From Inhella proteolytica (lineage in GTDB: Bacteria > Pseudomonadota > Gammaproteobacteria > Burkholderiales > Burkholderiaceae_C), in NCBI RefSeq assembly GCF_016093275.1, contig NZ_JAEDAK010000001.1:515859-579858 (forward strand): 64,000 nt of DNA, given 5' to 3'. The notes below the pieces were generated by a model, which was not told the DNA's origin, searched no databases, and worked only from the letters and a program-made list of their open reading frames with translations. Shown here piece after piece: positions 54,184 through 64,000 of this stretch. Made by a program: the position numbers and the translations under genes. Numbering within the stretch: position 1 is the first letter of the stretch; each line of letters starts with the position of its first letter.

Positions 54184-55526
54184 GCGGCTTTCTGCACAGC
54201 GGCCGCCAGCTCGCGCCCCTGGCCTGGCCGGTCTTCGTCGGCCAACTCGCGGTGCTGGCCTTCAACACCGTGGACACCCTGATGCTCGGGCGTCTGGGCA
54301 GCCAGGCCCTGGCGGCACTGGCGGTGGGCTCGGCGGCCTACGTCACCATCTTCGTGGGTCTGATGGGCGTGGTGCTGGCGGTGGGCCCACTGGCCGGCCG
54401 GCAGTACGGCGCGCAGGACCTGCCGGCCGCGGGCGCTCAGTACCTGCAGGCACAGTGGTTGGCATTGTTCCTTGCCTTGCCCGGCATGGCCCTGCTGGCC
54501 TGGCCCGAGCCCTTCATCCGCCTGGCTGCGCTGGAGCCGGCGGTGGCCGAGGCCGTGCGCGCCTACCTGCGCCCGATGGCCATTGCCCTGGTGCCGGCCC
54601 TGCTGTTCACGGCCTACCGCGGCTTCAACACCGCGGTGTCGCGGCCCAAGGCGGTGATGGTGCTGCAGTTGGGCGGGCTGCTGCTCAAGGCGCCCTTGAC
54701 GGCCCTGCTGGTGTTTGGCGCAGGGCCGGTACCAAGCCTCGGGCCGGCCGGCTGCGGCTGGGCCACCGCCACGGTGATGCTGCTGCAATGGCTGGTGGCA
54801 CGCGAAATCCTGAAGCGTGACGCCTTCTACGCACCGTTCCGGCTGAGCCGCTGGCGCGACAGCCGCCCGCATGCGGCCGCACAGAAGAACCTGCTGCGCC
54901 TGGGTGTGCCGATGGGCGGCTCGATCCTGGTGGAGGTGACGGGCTTCACCTTCATGGCCTTCTTCATCGCCCGCCTGGGTGCAACGGCCGTGGCTGGCCA
55001 CCAGATCGCGGTCAACCTCGTCAGCATGATGTTCATGCTGCCGATGGCGCTGGCCAGTGCGGCCACGACGCTGGTGGCGCAGGCGCTCGGCGCCCAGCAG
55101 ATGCGCGACGCGCAGCGCCTGGGCCGGCATGCGCTGATCTGGGGCCTGCTGATTGCGGCCTTGATGGGCGGCGCGTTGGCACTGCTGCGCGAGCCCGTGG
55201 TGAACCTCTACACCAGCGACGCCACGGCTGCTGCCGCGGCCATCCCCTTGCTGGTATGGGTGTGGTTCTTTCACATGGGCGATGCGGTGCAGACCGTGGC
55301 CGCCGGGGTGCTGCGCGCCCACCATGTAGCCACCCTGCCGATGGTGTTCTATGTGATCGCCCTGTGGGGTGTGGGCATTGGCGGGGGCTACCACCTGGCG
55401 TTTGGTGGTGCCGGGGCGCTGGGCTTCTGGTGGAGCGCCACCTTCGGACTGCTGCTGGCAGGGGCGTTGCTCGCGGCCCTGCAGCTGTGGGTCGAGCGCG
55501 GACTGGTCAGGCCGCGGGCAGGCTGA
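54180..55526 (+). CDS. MATE-family multidrug/toxin efflux protein
   Basis: The 448-residue inner-membrane protein has about twelve membrane helices in two halves, with FVGQLAVLAFNTVDTLMLGR and VPMGGSILVEVTGFTFMAFF as the equivalent first helices of each half, and GHQIAVNLVSMMFMLPMALA in the second. It would export cationic drugs in exchange for Na+ or H+. The start is a TTG overlapping the previous stop. The last 20 bases overlap the convergent kinase gene. Substrate is unknown. Confidence 0.9.
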   Translation: MSGFLHSGRQLAPLAWPVFVGQLAVLAFNTVDTLMLGRLGSQALAALAVGSAAYVTIFVGLMGVVLAVGPLAGRQYGAQDLPAAGAQYLQAQWLALFLALPGMALLAWPEPFIRLAALEPAVAEAVRAYLRPMAIALVPALLFTAYRGFNTAVSRPKAVMVLQLGGLLLKAPLTALLVFGAGPVPSLGPAGCGWATATVMLLQWLVAREILKRDAFYAPFRLSRWRDSRPHAAAQKNLLRLGVPMGGSILVEVTGFTFMAFFIARLGATAVAGHQIAVNLVSMMFMLPMALASAATTLVAQALGAQQMRDAQRLGRHALIWGLLIAALMGGALALLREPVVNLYTSDATAAAAAIPLLVWVWFFHMGDAVQTVAAGVLRAHHVATLPMVFYVIALWGVGIGGGYHLAFGGAGALGFWWSATFGLLLAGALLAALQLWVERGLVRPRAG

Positions 55527-56784
55527 GCACGAAGACCGAGCCGCCCCCCGGCCGCGGCTCGCAGCGCACGCTGCCCTGGTGCGCGAGGGCGATCTGGCGC
55601 ACCAAGGACAGACCGAGGCCCACGCCACCGGCCACTTCGGCATGCCCCGGCAGGCGGAAGAAGGGTTCGAAGATGCGCTCGGTCAGCTCGGGCGGTACGC
55701 CCGGGCCGCGGTCGCGCACCCGTACATCCAGCCAGGTGCCGCGGCGGCAGAGCTCCAGATCCTGCTCGCTGCCGCCATAGCGCTTGGCGTTCTCCAGCAG
55801 ATTGCGCAGGGCGCGCCGCAGCAGGCGCTCTTCACCCTGCACCGCCGCCTCGGGCAGCTCGCTTTCCAGCGCCAGGCCGGCCTGCGCGCATTCCTCGGCC
55901 GCCAGGCCCAGCAGATCCACCCGCTGGCGCTGGGGGGCACTGGCTTCGAGCCGGGCCGACATCAGCAGCTCCTCGATCAGGCCATCCAGCTCGGCCAGAT
56001 TGCGCGCCACCTCCTGGTCCAGGCGCGGATTCGGGCCGGTCTCGTCGCGCAGTGCCAATGCCATCTTGAGCCGCGCCAGCGGCGATCGCAGTTCGTGGCT
56101 GGCGTTGGCCACCAGGCTCTGGTGCGCGCGTACCAGGGCACTCACCCGCTCGGCGCTCTGGTTGAAGCTTTGCGCCAGCGCGGCCACTTCGTCCTTGCCG
56201 TCCACTGCCACGCGGTGCTGCAACTCGCCCGCGCCGAAGCGCTCGACGCCGCGCTTCAGGGTTTCCAGCCGCCGCGTCAGCCGCCGCACAACGGGGTAGG
56301 CCCCCAGAGCCACACCGATGAAGAGCAGCACGAACAGCAGGCCCAGCACATGGGCACGCTCAAAAAGGGGGCCGAAGACGGGCGGCAGGCCCGCACGCGG
56401 GCGCCAGGGGCGCAAAACCAGCAGGCGGCGGCCGTCGCTCAGGGTCAGCACCTTGGGGGGACTGCCTTCGCCGAGCTCCTGGCGGCGCTCGAAGCGTGGC
56501 GTGGACGCCAGGCGCTCGCCGGTGGCACTTTCGAGCGCCAGCGGCATGCGCAGCTGCAGGGACCAGCGACGCAGCGCATGCGCCTGTTCGAAAGCGGGGG
56601 CATCTGCCGGTGGTAGGGCGCGCTCGAGCAGATCGGCCATCGCCTGCAGGCGCTCGTCCTGGGCCTGCTCGGCCTGCTCACGTTCGCGCTCGATCTGCCG
56701 ATGCGCCAGCCAGCCGCCAATCAGCGCGAAGGCCAGCAACACGGCCACGACCGTGAGGTAGATGCGCAGGTAGAGGGATTTCAA
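55507..56784 (-). CDS. Sensor histidine kinase (CpxA-like)
   Basis: A 425-residue membrane kinase. It has an N-terminal membrane helix (LTVVAVLLAFALIGGWLAHR), a periplasmic sensor to about residue 155, a second helix (LFVLLFIGVALGAYPVVRRL), a HAMP domain, and the phospho-acceptor His in VANASHELRSPLARLK near 245. The ATPase boxes are NLLENAKRY, DRGPGVPPE and GGVGLGLSL. No ATG suits; I use the TTG at 56784 (MKSLYLRIYLTVV). An ATG at 56823 would overlap the regulator. It is the third gene of spy-regulator-kinase. Confidence 0.92.
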   Translation of the reverse strand: MKSLYLRIYLTVVAVLLAFALIGGWLAHRQIEREREQAEQAQDERLQAMADLLERALPPADAPAFEQAHALRRWSLQLRMPLALESATGERLASTPRFERRQELGEGSPPKVLTLSDGRRLLVLRPWRPRAGLPPVFGPLFERAHVLGLLFVLLFIGVALGAYPVVRRLTRRLETLKRGVERFGAGELQHRVAVDGKDEVAALAQSFNQSAERVSALVRAHQSLVANASHELRSPLARLKMALALRDETGPNPRLDQEVARNLAELDGLIEELLMSARLEASAPQRQRVDLLGLAAEECAQAGLALESELPEAAVQGEERLLRRALRNLLENAKRYGGSEQDLELCRRGTWLDVRVRDRGPGVPPELTERIFEPFFRLPGHAEVAGGVGLGLSLVRQIALAHQGSVRCEPRPGGGSVFVLSLPAA

Positions 56785-56791
56785 GGGGAGT

Positions 56792-57514
56792 TCAATCCCC
56801 GTCCTGCTTGCGCGCGAACACATAGCCGGCGCCGCGAACGGTCAGCACCCGCTTGGGGGTCTTGGGGTCGTCCTCGATGGCGGCACGGATGCGCGAGATG
56901 TGCACGTCGATGCTGCGGTCAAAGGCCTCCAGCGGGTGGCCCTTGAGTGCGTCCATGATCTGGTCGCGGCTCATCACGCGGCCGGCATTGCGCGCCATCA
57001 CGAGCAGCAGCTCGAATTGGTGGCTGGTCAGGTCGCAGGGCTGGCCGCCCAGGCGCGCTGCACGCTCGCCCAGGTCGATCTCCAGGCGGCCGAAGCGCAG
57101 GGTCTCGGCCTGGGCCGGCTGGCCGCGCCGCAGCAGCGCCTTCACGCGTGCCAGCAACTCGCGCGGCTCGAAGGGCTTGGGCAGGTAGTCGTCGGCGCCC
57201 AGTTCCAGGCCGAGCACACGGTCCAGCGGCTCGCCGCGGGCCGAGAGCATCAGCACTGGCAGGCCGCGCAGATGGGGTTCATTGCGCAGCTGGCGGCAGA
57301 AGTCCAGGCCGTCACCGTCGGGCAGCATCAAGTCCAAGATCAGCAGATCGGGCAAGGCGCTGCGCAGCGCCAGCTGGCTGCGCGCCTGGGTCAGGTTGGG
57401 CGCCACCTGGACACGGAAGCCGGCCGTGCCCAGGTAGCCCTGAACCATCTCGGCCAGGCGCGCATCGTCATCAACGATCAGCACCTGGCCGGCGCTGCGG
57501 CCGTTCTCAACCAT
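56792..57514 (-). CDS. OmpR-family response regulator (CpxR-like)
   Basis: The 240-residue regulator has a receiver domain with DDD near the N-terminus and phospho-accepting Asp in LLILDLMLPDGDG near residue 58, and Lys in DDYLPKPFEPREL near 108. A winged-helix DNA-binding domain follows (LTSHQFELLLVMARN, DVHISRIRAAIEDDPKTPK). The ATG at 57514 overlaps the Spy-like gene end. Neighbours indicate an envelope stress system. Confidence 0.93.
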   Translation of the reverse strand: MVENGRSAGQVLIVDDDARLAEMVQGYLGTAGFRVQVAPNLTQARSQLALRSALPDLLILDLMLPDGDGLDFCRQLRNEPHLRGLPVLMLSARGEPLDRVLGLELGADDYLPKPFEPRELLARVKALLRRGQPAQAETLRFGRLEIDLGERAARLGGQPCDLTSHQFELLLVMARNAGRVMSRDQIMDALKGHPLEAFDRSIDVHISRIRAAIEDDPKTPKRVLTVRGAGYVFARKQDGD

Positions 57515-57995
57515 TGCGGTCGTGGCCACGGCTGCGTTCCTGCATGCGTTCTTGCATGCGCTCCATGCGCTTGCCCATCTTCTCGGTCAGCTTGGCGCGC
57601 TGCTCGGGGCTGAGCACGCGGGCGGCCTCGACCATGGCACGCGTCATGCGCTGGCTGGCCGCGTCGTGCAGCGCCAGCTGCTGCTTGCGCAGGGCTTCCA
57701 CGGCATTGGCGTCCACATTGGCGGCACCGAAGGCCTGCAGCATCTGCTTGTGCAGGGCCTGGCCCTGCTCACGCTGGCTGCGCAGGTCTTCGCGGGCGGT
57801 CTTGAAGATCTCGCGAATCTGCTGGCGCTGGGCGTCGCTGGCGCCGACATCGTCCAGCGCATGCATCAACTCCATGCCGGGCATGCCGCCCCGGGGGCCG
57901 CCGCCATGCGGCATGGCGAACACGGCCGGCGCGGCGGCGGACAAGACCAGGCCGACGGCCAGGACCAGGGACTTCAGGGACAGGCTGCTTTGCAT
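57507..57995 (-). CDS. Spy/CpxP-family periplasmic chaperone-like protein
   Basis: The 162-residue precursor has a signal peptide (ending AAPAVFA near residue 27) followed by Gly/Met-rich linker and helical LTxxQ-type repeats: ASDAQRQQIREIFKTAREDL near 52 and LSPEQRAKLTEKM near 128. The Met/Arg-rich C-terminus is typical. Spy/CpxP proteins bind misfolded or inhibitory periplasmic molecules and modulate the CpxA-type sensor. It heads the operon spy-regulator-kinase. GGAG lies seven bases before the ATG. Confidence 0.87.
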   Translation of the reverse strand: MQSSLSLKSLVLAVGLVLSAAAPAVFAMPHGGGPRGGMPGMELMHALDDVGASDAQRQQIREIFKTAREDLRSQREQGQALHKQMLQAFGAANVDANAVEALRKQQLALHDAASQRMTRAMVEAARVLSPEQRAKLTEKMGKRMERMQERMQERSRGHDRNG

Positions 57996-58140
57996 GGCAT
58001 CACTCCAGCGGGTTGGGATGGTGCCACTGTCTGCGCCGGGGGTTTCAGGGTCTTGCCCTGAACGTAAAGATCGGTTGCAGACACCAATTCTTTCGACACC
58101 CTGCCCTCAAAAGCAGCCGGCCTATGCAGGCCGCCCCCAA

Positions 58141-58219
58141 GTGCCACCGTGGAACCGGCTCCGCCGGGCCACTGGTGGCGCCCCCTGGGGGGAGGCGGCC
58201 ACTTGGGCCGCTTCGGGGG
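58141..58219 (-). repeat. Dispersed double-hairpin repeat, copy 2
   Basis: Reading on the minus strand, the core (58143-58196) matches copy 1 at 12855-12910 in all but a few bases. In the inner hairpin CCGGC-gga-GCCGG replaces CTGGC-gaa-GCCAG, so both sides of the stem changed together. This copy starts three bases beyond the ettA stop and in the same direction as ettA, just as copy 1 follows 6S RNA. Confidence 0.82.
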
Positions 58220-58221
58220 GG

Positions 58222-59886
<1,665 letters not shown>

Positions 59887-59888
59887 GG

Positions 59889-59972
59889 CTATGGATGTTG
59901 AGCGAGTGAAAGGAGCGAAACCGGCCGAAGGCCGCAGGACGTTTGGCGGTACGTCAAAAGGTACTGAGCCAT
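59889..59972 (-). CDS. 27-codon upstream ORF duplicating the ettA start
   Basis: On the minus strand an ORF of 27 codons begins MAQYLLTYRQT, close to EttA's MAQYVFTMNRV, and ends with TAG two bases before the ettA ATG. Its first 23 nt match ettA's start region at 21 positions (GCCATGGCTCAGTAC, then TTTT with one changed base on each side). It has no clear ribosome binding site. It may be a leader peptide or a remnant of a local duplication. Confidence 0.55.
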   Translation of the reverse strand: MAQYLLTYRQTSCGLRPVSLLSLAQHP

Positions 59973-60040
59973 GGCGTGCTTGCGTTTCGATCAGAGAAAA
60001 AACGGCGGCCGCCTGGGGTGGCGGCCGGAATTGCCCGGGA

Positions 60041-62449
60041 TTATCGCGGCAGCGCCGGATGCAGCTCCGCCATCACGGATTCAGGCAGGTTTCCGTCCGA
60101 CGACGGGCGCGGCAGGCTGTCCCAGCGCGCGATCAGGTCCACCAGCTGCTCGGCCGGCATGGGCCGGGCCACCAGGAAGCCCTGGATGGCGGCGCAGCCC
60201 ACATGGCTGAGCACCTCCAGCTGCGCCGGCTCTTCCACGCCCTCGGCCACCGTGTCCATGCCCAGCACGCGGGCCAGTTGCAGGATGGTGCGCACGATGG
60301 CGCGCGCATCGCTGGTGCTCAGCAGCTCGCGGATGAAGGCACGGTCGATCTTGAGCTTGTCGAAGGGGAAGCGGCGCAGGTAGGCGAGCGAGGAATAGCC
60401 GGTGCCGAAGTCGTCCAGCGCGATGCGCACGCCCAACTGCTTGATGGCATGCAGGTTCTCCAGCGCGACCGCGATGTCCTCCATCAGCAAAGACTCGGTG
60501 ATCTCCACCTCCAGCTGCGAGGGCTTGAGCTCGTAGCGGTTCAGCAGCTGGCGCAGCTCGTTCACGAAGCCGGCACGCTGCACCTGGGCTGCCGAGGCGT
60601 TCACCGCAATGCGCAAATCGGGCAGCAGATGGCGGGCATCGGAGCAGGCCTTGGCCAGCACCCAGGCGCCGATGTTGTGGATCAGGCCGGTTTCTTCGGC
60701 CACGGGCACGAATTCGGACGGCGACACAGAACCCAGCGTCGGGTGGTTCCAGCGCACCAGGGCCTCGGCGCTGCGGATCGTCCAGGTGCGCAGGTCCACC
60801 TGGGGTTGGTAGTGCACCACCAGCTCGTTGCGCGCCAGCGCTTCGCGCAGCTCGCGCTCGATGGTGATGCGGCGGCGCTGGCTGGCGCCCAGCTCGTCGG
60901 TGAAGCTCTCGACCCGCCCACGGCCGCTGGCCTTGGCGGCATAGAGCGCCAAGTCGGCCGCCACCAGGGCCTCGTCCACCGTCTGCGCATGGTCGGGCAA
61001 GAAGGCCAAGCCGATGCTGACGCCCCCCGCCACCACCACGCCCTGCACTTCCACCGGCACACGCATGGCCGCCACCAAGCGGTACGCCAGGGCCATGGCC
61101 TCGTCGTCGGAACGGATGTCGTCCAGCACCACGGCAAACTCGTCGCCACCGAGGCGGCCACAGAGGTCGGACTTGCGCATGTGCGCGCGCAGGCGCTGCG
61201 CGACTTCCTGAAGCACGGCATCCCCCAGGCTGTGGCCATGGGTGTCGTTGATGGTCTTGAAGTTGTCCAGATCCATGCACAGCAAGGCACTGCGGCCGCC
61301 GCCGCCTTCCACGGCCTGGGCCAGGCGGTTGCGCAGACTGACCCGGTTGGCCAAGCCCGTCAGGGCATCGAAATGGGCCAGGTAGGCCAGGTGCTGGTGG
61401 GATTGGCGGGCCGCCGTCACATCGGCCAGCACGCCGCGCCAGCCGCGCAGATGGCCATGCTCATCGGTCAGCGGCTTGGCCGTCACCGACCACCAGCGCG
61501 GCCCTTGCGCCAGCTGCACGCGCACCACCTGATCCCGGAAGGCCTCGCCGCGGTCAAAGGCCTGCTGCAGACGGTCCACACCGGCCGAGCCCTCCTGCTG
61601 CAGCGAGCGCAGCACCTGCAGGAGGCCGATCTGACCGAGCTTGTCCAGCGGCCGCTCCAACAGCTGCGCCAGGCGCTTGGAGGGGTGGGCGAAGCGGCCT
61701 TGGCGGTCGACCTCCCACAGCACATCGGAGCTGCTTTCCTCGAAATCGCGCAGCAGCAGCCCCACCACCTCACCCTGGCGTGTGGCCTCCTGCTCAGAGA
61801 CCAAGCGCCGCGAATACAGATGCGCCGCCGAAGCCACCGCCACCGCCAGGATCAGGGCATAGAGCAGGCAGAGGAACTGCAGCGCGAGCGCCAAGCTCAG
61901 GTCCGAGCGCCCCAGAGCAATCAACGAGCCCAGGGTGATCAGCACCAGGTACACCAGTGCGGCCGAAGGCAGCAAGGCCAGCGCCACGGCGCCGCCGCAC
62001 ATCATGCCGGTCAACACCACGGCCACCCAGAGCTGCAGCTCATGGCCCAGGCCCGCAAACCAGAACACGCCCAGGCTGGCCCAACCCAGCGCGAGCAGCG
62101 CCGCATGCGCCGTGGCGCGCTGCACCACACGCGGGCCGCAGCGGCTCAGGCGGCGCGGCCGCGAACGCCACCAGCCGCTCAGGCCGGTCAGCGCAATGGC
62201 CGTCATCGTGGCGCCCCAGGCGGCCAGGCCCCAGGGGGCGACCGCGTTCCAGAGCAGCAGCACGGTGCACAGGGTGCCGAGCAGGGTGCCACTCATCGTC
62301 CAGGGGGCCACCTGGAGCGTGGCTTCGACGTGGCGGGCACGCGTACGCGCCGTCTCATCGTCCGCGGCGGACCAGAGACGGCGCTGCTCATTCCACCAGC
62401 CCTCGAACAGCGCTCGTTCGCGCCGCCGGGCCCTCTGAACCGACACCAT
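60041..62449 (-). CDS. GGDEF-EAL bifunctional c-di-GMP protein with membrane sensor
   Basis: An 802-residue protein. Residues 45-225 hold about six membrane helices; a PAS domain (residues 240-350, SSSDVLWEVDRQGRFAHPSK) follows. GGDEF is intact (RLGGDEFAVVL near 445), and EAL is intact: SAEALVRWNHP, ITESLLMED, LDDFGTGYSSLAYLRRFPFD, and the KLKIDRAFI Lys. Both cyclase and phosphodiesterase activity are possible. It lies downstream of a 230-base gap from rhlE, on the opposite strand. No other c-di-GMP gene is adjacent. Confidence 0.94.
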   Translation of the reverse strand: MVSVQRARRRERALFEGWWNEQRRLWSAADDETARTRARHVEATLQVAPWTMSGTLLGTLCTVLLLWNAVAPWGLAAWGATMTAIALTGLSGWWRSRPRRLSRCGPRVVQRATAHAALLALGWASLGVFWFAGLGHELQLWVAVVLTGMMCGGAVALALLPSAALVYLVLITLGSLIALGRSDLSLALALQFLCLLYALILAVAVASAAHLYSRRLVSEQEATRQGEVVGLLLRDFEESSSDVLWEVDRQGRFAHPSKRLAQLLERPLDKLGQIGLLQVLRSLQQEGSAGVDRLQQAFDRGEAFRDQVVRVQLAQGPRWWSVTAKPLTDEHGHLRGWRGVLADVTAARQSHQHLAYLAHFDALTGLANRVSLRNRLAQAVEGGGGRSALLCMDLDNFKTINDTHGHSLGDAVLQEVAQRLRAHMRKSDLCGRLGGDEFAVVLDDIRSDDEAMALAYRLVAAMRVPVEVQGVVVAGGVSIGLAFLPDHAQTVDEALVAADLALYAAKASGRGRVESFTDELGASQRRRITIERELREALARNELVVHYQPQVDLRTWTIRSAEALVRWNHPTLGSVSPSEFVPVAEETGLIHNIGAWVLAKACSDARHLLPDLRIAVNASAAQVQRAGFVNELRQLLNRYELKPSQLEVEITESLLMEDIAVALENLHAIKQLGVRIALDDFGTGYSSLAYLRRFPFDKLKIDRAFIRELLSTSDARAIVRTILQLARVLGMDTVAEGVEEPAQLEVLSHVGCAAIQGFLVARPMPAEQLVDLIARWDSLPRPSSDGNLPESVMAELHPALPR

Positions 62450-62678
62450 GGATGCACTCTAGCGGCAGCCCGTCACGGCGCCGGAGCGCATGGAGGGCGT
62501 ACAAACCCGGGCCGTTTCGGCAACTCGCCTACACTGCGCGCCGCTGCGGCCCCTCAGCCGTCTGGTACGCAGCCTGCATTCACGCATCCGCTGAACCCTG
62601 CACCGCCGTGACGGCGCCTGCCCTCCCCAGGGCTTGCGAACGGTGCGACGCCCGGCATCCCGGGCCCTCCAAAATCCC

Positions 62679-64000
62679 ATGAGTTTTGCTGATCTCGGCC
62701 TGGCCGAGCCGATCCTGCGCGCCGTGCGCGAACAGGGTTACGAGACCCCGACCCCCATCCAACGTCAGGCCATCCCGATGGTGCTGAGCGGCGGCGACCT
62801 GATGGCCGGCGCCCAAACGGGCACTGGCAAGACCGCCGGCTTCACCCTGCCCATGCTGCATCGCCTGATGCAGAGCCAGAAGCCCGGTGCGAAGCGCGTC
62901 GTACGCGCCCTGGTGCTGACCCCCACGCGCGAACTCGCCGCCCAGGTGGAAGAGAACGTGCGCGCCTATGGCAAGCATCTGCCGCTGAAATCCATGGTGA
63001 TCTTCGGCGGCGTGGGCATGAACCCCCAGATCGACGGCCTGCGCCGTGGCGTCGACATCCTGGTGGCCACCCCCGGCCGCCTGCTGGACATCCACCAGCA
63101 GCGCCACCTCGACCTGAGCCAGGTCGAGATCCTGGTGCTGGACGAAGCCGACCGCATGCTCGACATGGGCTTCATCCATGACATCAAGAAGGTACTGGCC
63201 CTGCTGCCCGCCAGCAAGCAGAGCCTGCTGTTCAGCGCCACCTTCAGCGACGACATCAAGGCCCTGGCCGACCGTCTGCTGAAGTCGCCCCAGCTGATCG
63301 AGGTGGCGCGCCGCAATGCCACCGCCGACACGGTCAGCCAGCGCGTCTACTGGACCGGCCGCGAGCGCAAGAAGGACCTGCTGGCCGAGCTGATCAGCAA
63401 GAACGACTGGCACCAGGTGCTGGTGTTCACGCGCATGAAGCATGGCGCCAACCGCCTGGCCGAGTTCCTGGACAAGCAGGGCATCACCGCCATGGCCATT
63501 CACGGCAACAAGAGCCAGGGTGCGCGCACCAAGGCCCTGGCCGAGTTCAAGGCCGGCACCCTGCAGGTGCTGGTGGCCACCGACATCGCGGCGCGCGGCA
63601 TCGACATTGACGAGCTGCCGCACGTCGTGAACTTCGAGCTGCCGAACGTGCCCGAGGACTATGTGCACCGCATCGGCCGCACCGGCCGCGCCGGCTGCGA
63701 GGGCGAGGCGCTCTCCCTGGTCTGCCCGGACGAAGAACTGTTCCTCAAGGACATCGAGCGCCTGATCAAGCGCAGCCTGCCGCGCGAAACGCTGCCTGGC
63801 TTCGAAGTGCCGAGCACCGAGCGCGCCGAACCGATCCAGATCGGTCGCCAGACCATCGGCGTGCGCGGCCCGGCCCGCAGCAGCGCTCCGCGCCCGAGCG
63901 GCCGCTCCGGCCAGGGCGCCCCGCGCCCGCAAGGCAGCGCGCACGGCCACGGCGGTCAGCCCAAGCCGGCGCAAGGCCGTCCGGCCCAGCCCGGCCGCGG
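62679..64000 (+). CDS. rhlE: DEAD-box RNA helicase RhlE, C-terminal end outside the window
   Basis: The 440 residues in view hold the full helicase core: Q motif, Walker [11 protein letters not shown] near residue 46, PTRELA, DEAD in [13 protein letters not shown] near 155, SAT in [10 protein letters not shown], and the late motifs [10 protein letters not shown] and [10 protein letters not shown]. From about residue 390 a basic, Gly/Pro/Gln/Arg-rich tail begins ([15 protein letters not shown]), as in RhlE, and runs off the window. The ATG at 62679 starts [16 protein letters not shown]. RhlE acts in ribosome assembly and RNA turnover. The 230 bases upstream contain a CGCCG-tga-CGGCG hairpin at 62604-62616 and no other feature I recognise. 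Confidence 0.95.
   Translation, partial: MSFADLGLAEPILRAVREQGYETPTPIQRQAIPMVLSGGDLMAGAQTGTGKTAGFTLPMLHRLMQSQKPGAKRVVRALVLTPTRELAAQVEENVRAYGKHLPLKSMVIFGGVGMNPQIDGLRRGVDILVATPGRLLDIHQQRHLDLSQVEILVLDEADRMLDMGFIHDIKKVLALLPASKQSLLFSATFSDDIKALADRLLKSPQLIEVARRNATADTVSQRVYWTGRERKKDLLAELISKNDWHQVLVFTRMKHGANRLAEFLDKQGITAMAIHGNKSQGARTKALAEFKAGTLQVLVATDIAARGIDIDELPHVVNFELPNVPEDYVHRIGRTGRAGCEGEALSLVCPDEELFLKDIERLIKRSLPRETLPGFEVPSTERAEPIQIGRQTIGVRGPARSSAPRPSGRSGQGAPRPQGSAHGHGGQPKPAQGRPAQPGR

Noticed and set aside
62580..63974. 464-codon minus-strand frame
   Set aside because: It mirrors the RhlE helicase core, whose motifs are intact on the plus strand.

Overview
The window is a G+C-rich, gene-dense piece of a betaproteobacterial chromosome. 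The iscRSUA-hscBA-fdx order, the zapA-6S RNA-EVE-TauE order, an intracellular PHB depolymerase, the RsxB-Nth pair and the livHMGF/ald/Lrp layout all fit Burkholderiales, probably near Roseateles/Rubrivivax-type genera. The assignment is inferred from gene content and protein texture; no search was run. I see no insertion sequence, prophage, CRISPR array, rRNA operon or plasmid backbone. One tRNA (Leu, CAA) and one 6S RNA are present.

Layout. 1-7260: the start of pnp, rpsO, tsaD and a complete ISC iron-sulfur operon read on the minus strand, with two IscR-like operators upstream and a terminator-like hairpin between iscA and hscB. 7285-12631: uvrB, divergent from an operon of PHB depolymerase, a soluble RsxB-like ferredoxin, endonuclease III, a ZapB-like coil and ZapA. 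12645-14193: 6S RNA, a dispersed repeat, EVE protein and TauE permease. 14209-23364: two degenerate GGDEF proteins, a secreted 5'-nucleotidase, a small rod-like flagellar protein, exonuclease I, PBP1A and a KAS III-like enzyme. 23544-29810: valS, galU, rhomboid protease, tRNA-Leu, cysM, Nudix and TusA-like genes. 29814-36051: an SDR protein, a plus-strand run of flavin/2Fe-2S reductase, 2OG-Fe dioxygenase and leucine dehydrogenase-like enzyme, then a CsgG-like lipoprotein with a secreted caspase-fold protein.

36056-42208: branched-chain amino acid transporter (livHMGF), alanine dehydrogenase and a divergent Lrp-type regulator with a hydratase. 42211-48885: ftsK-lolA-rarA with overlapping stops and starts, a Crp-family regulator, trxB and the L28-L33 ribosomal operon with a long leader. 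48906-57995: DUF3016 protein, fatty acid desaturase, rsmB-purN, trpS with a cluster-type cysteine motif, a DUF3717/DUF1289 protein, MATE pump, and a Spy-regulator-kinase envelope stress cassette. 58141-64000: second copy of the dispersed repeat, ettA preceded by a small upstream ORF that copies its own start, a GGDEF-EAL protein and the first part of a RhlE-type helicase.

Most of the content is housekeeping. The parts that deserve a second look are mainly regulatory: the duplicated ettA start, the tandem IscR sites and internal isc terminator, the two-copy hairpin repeat with a compensatory base change, and the rpmB leader. Among proteins, the CsgG-like/caspase pair and the dioxygenase-reductase-dehydrogenase run are the least conventional. 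I did not find a clearly new multi-gene system.
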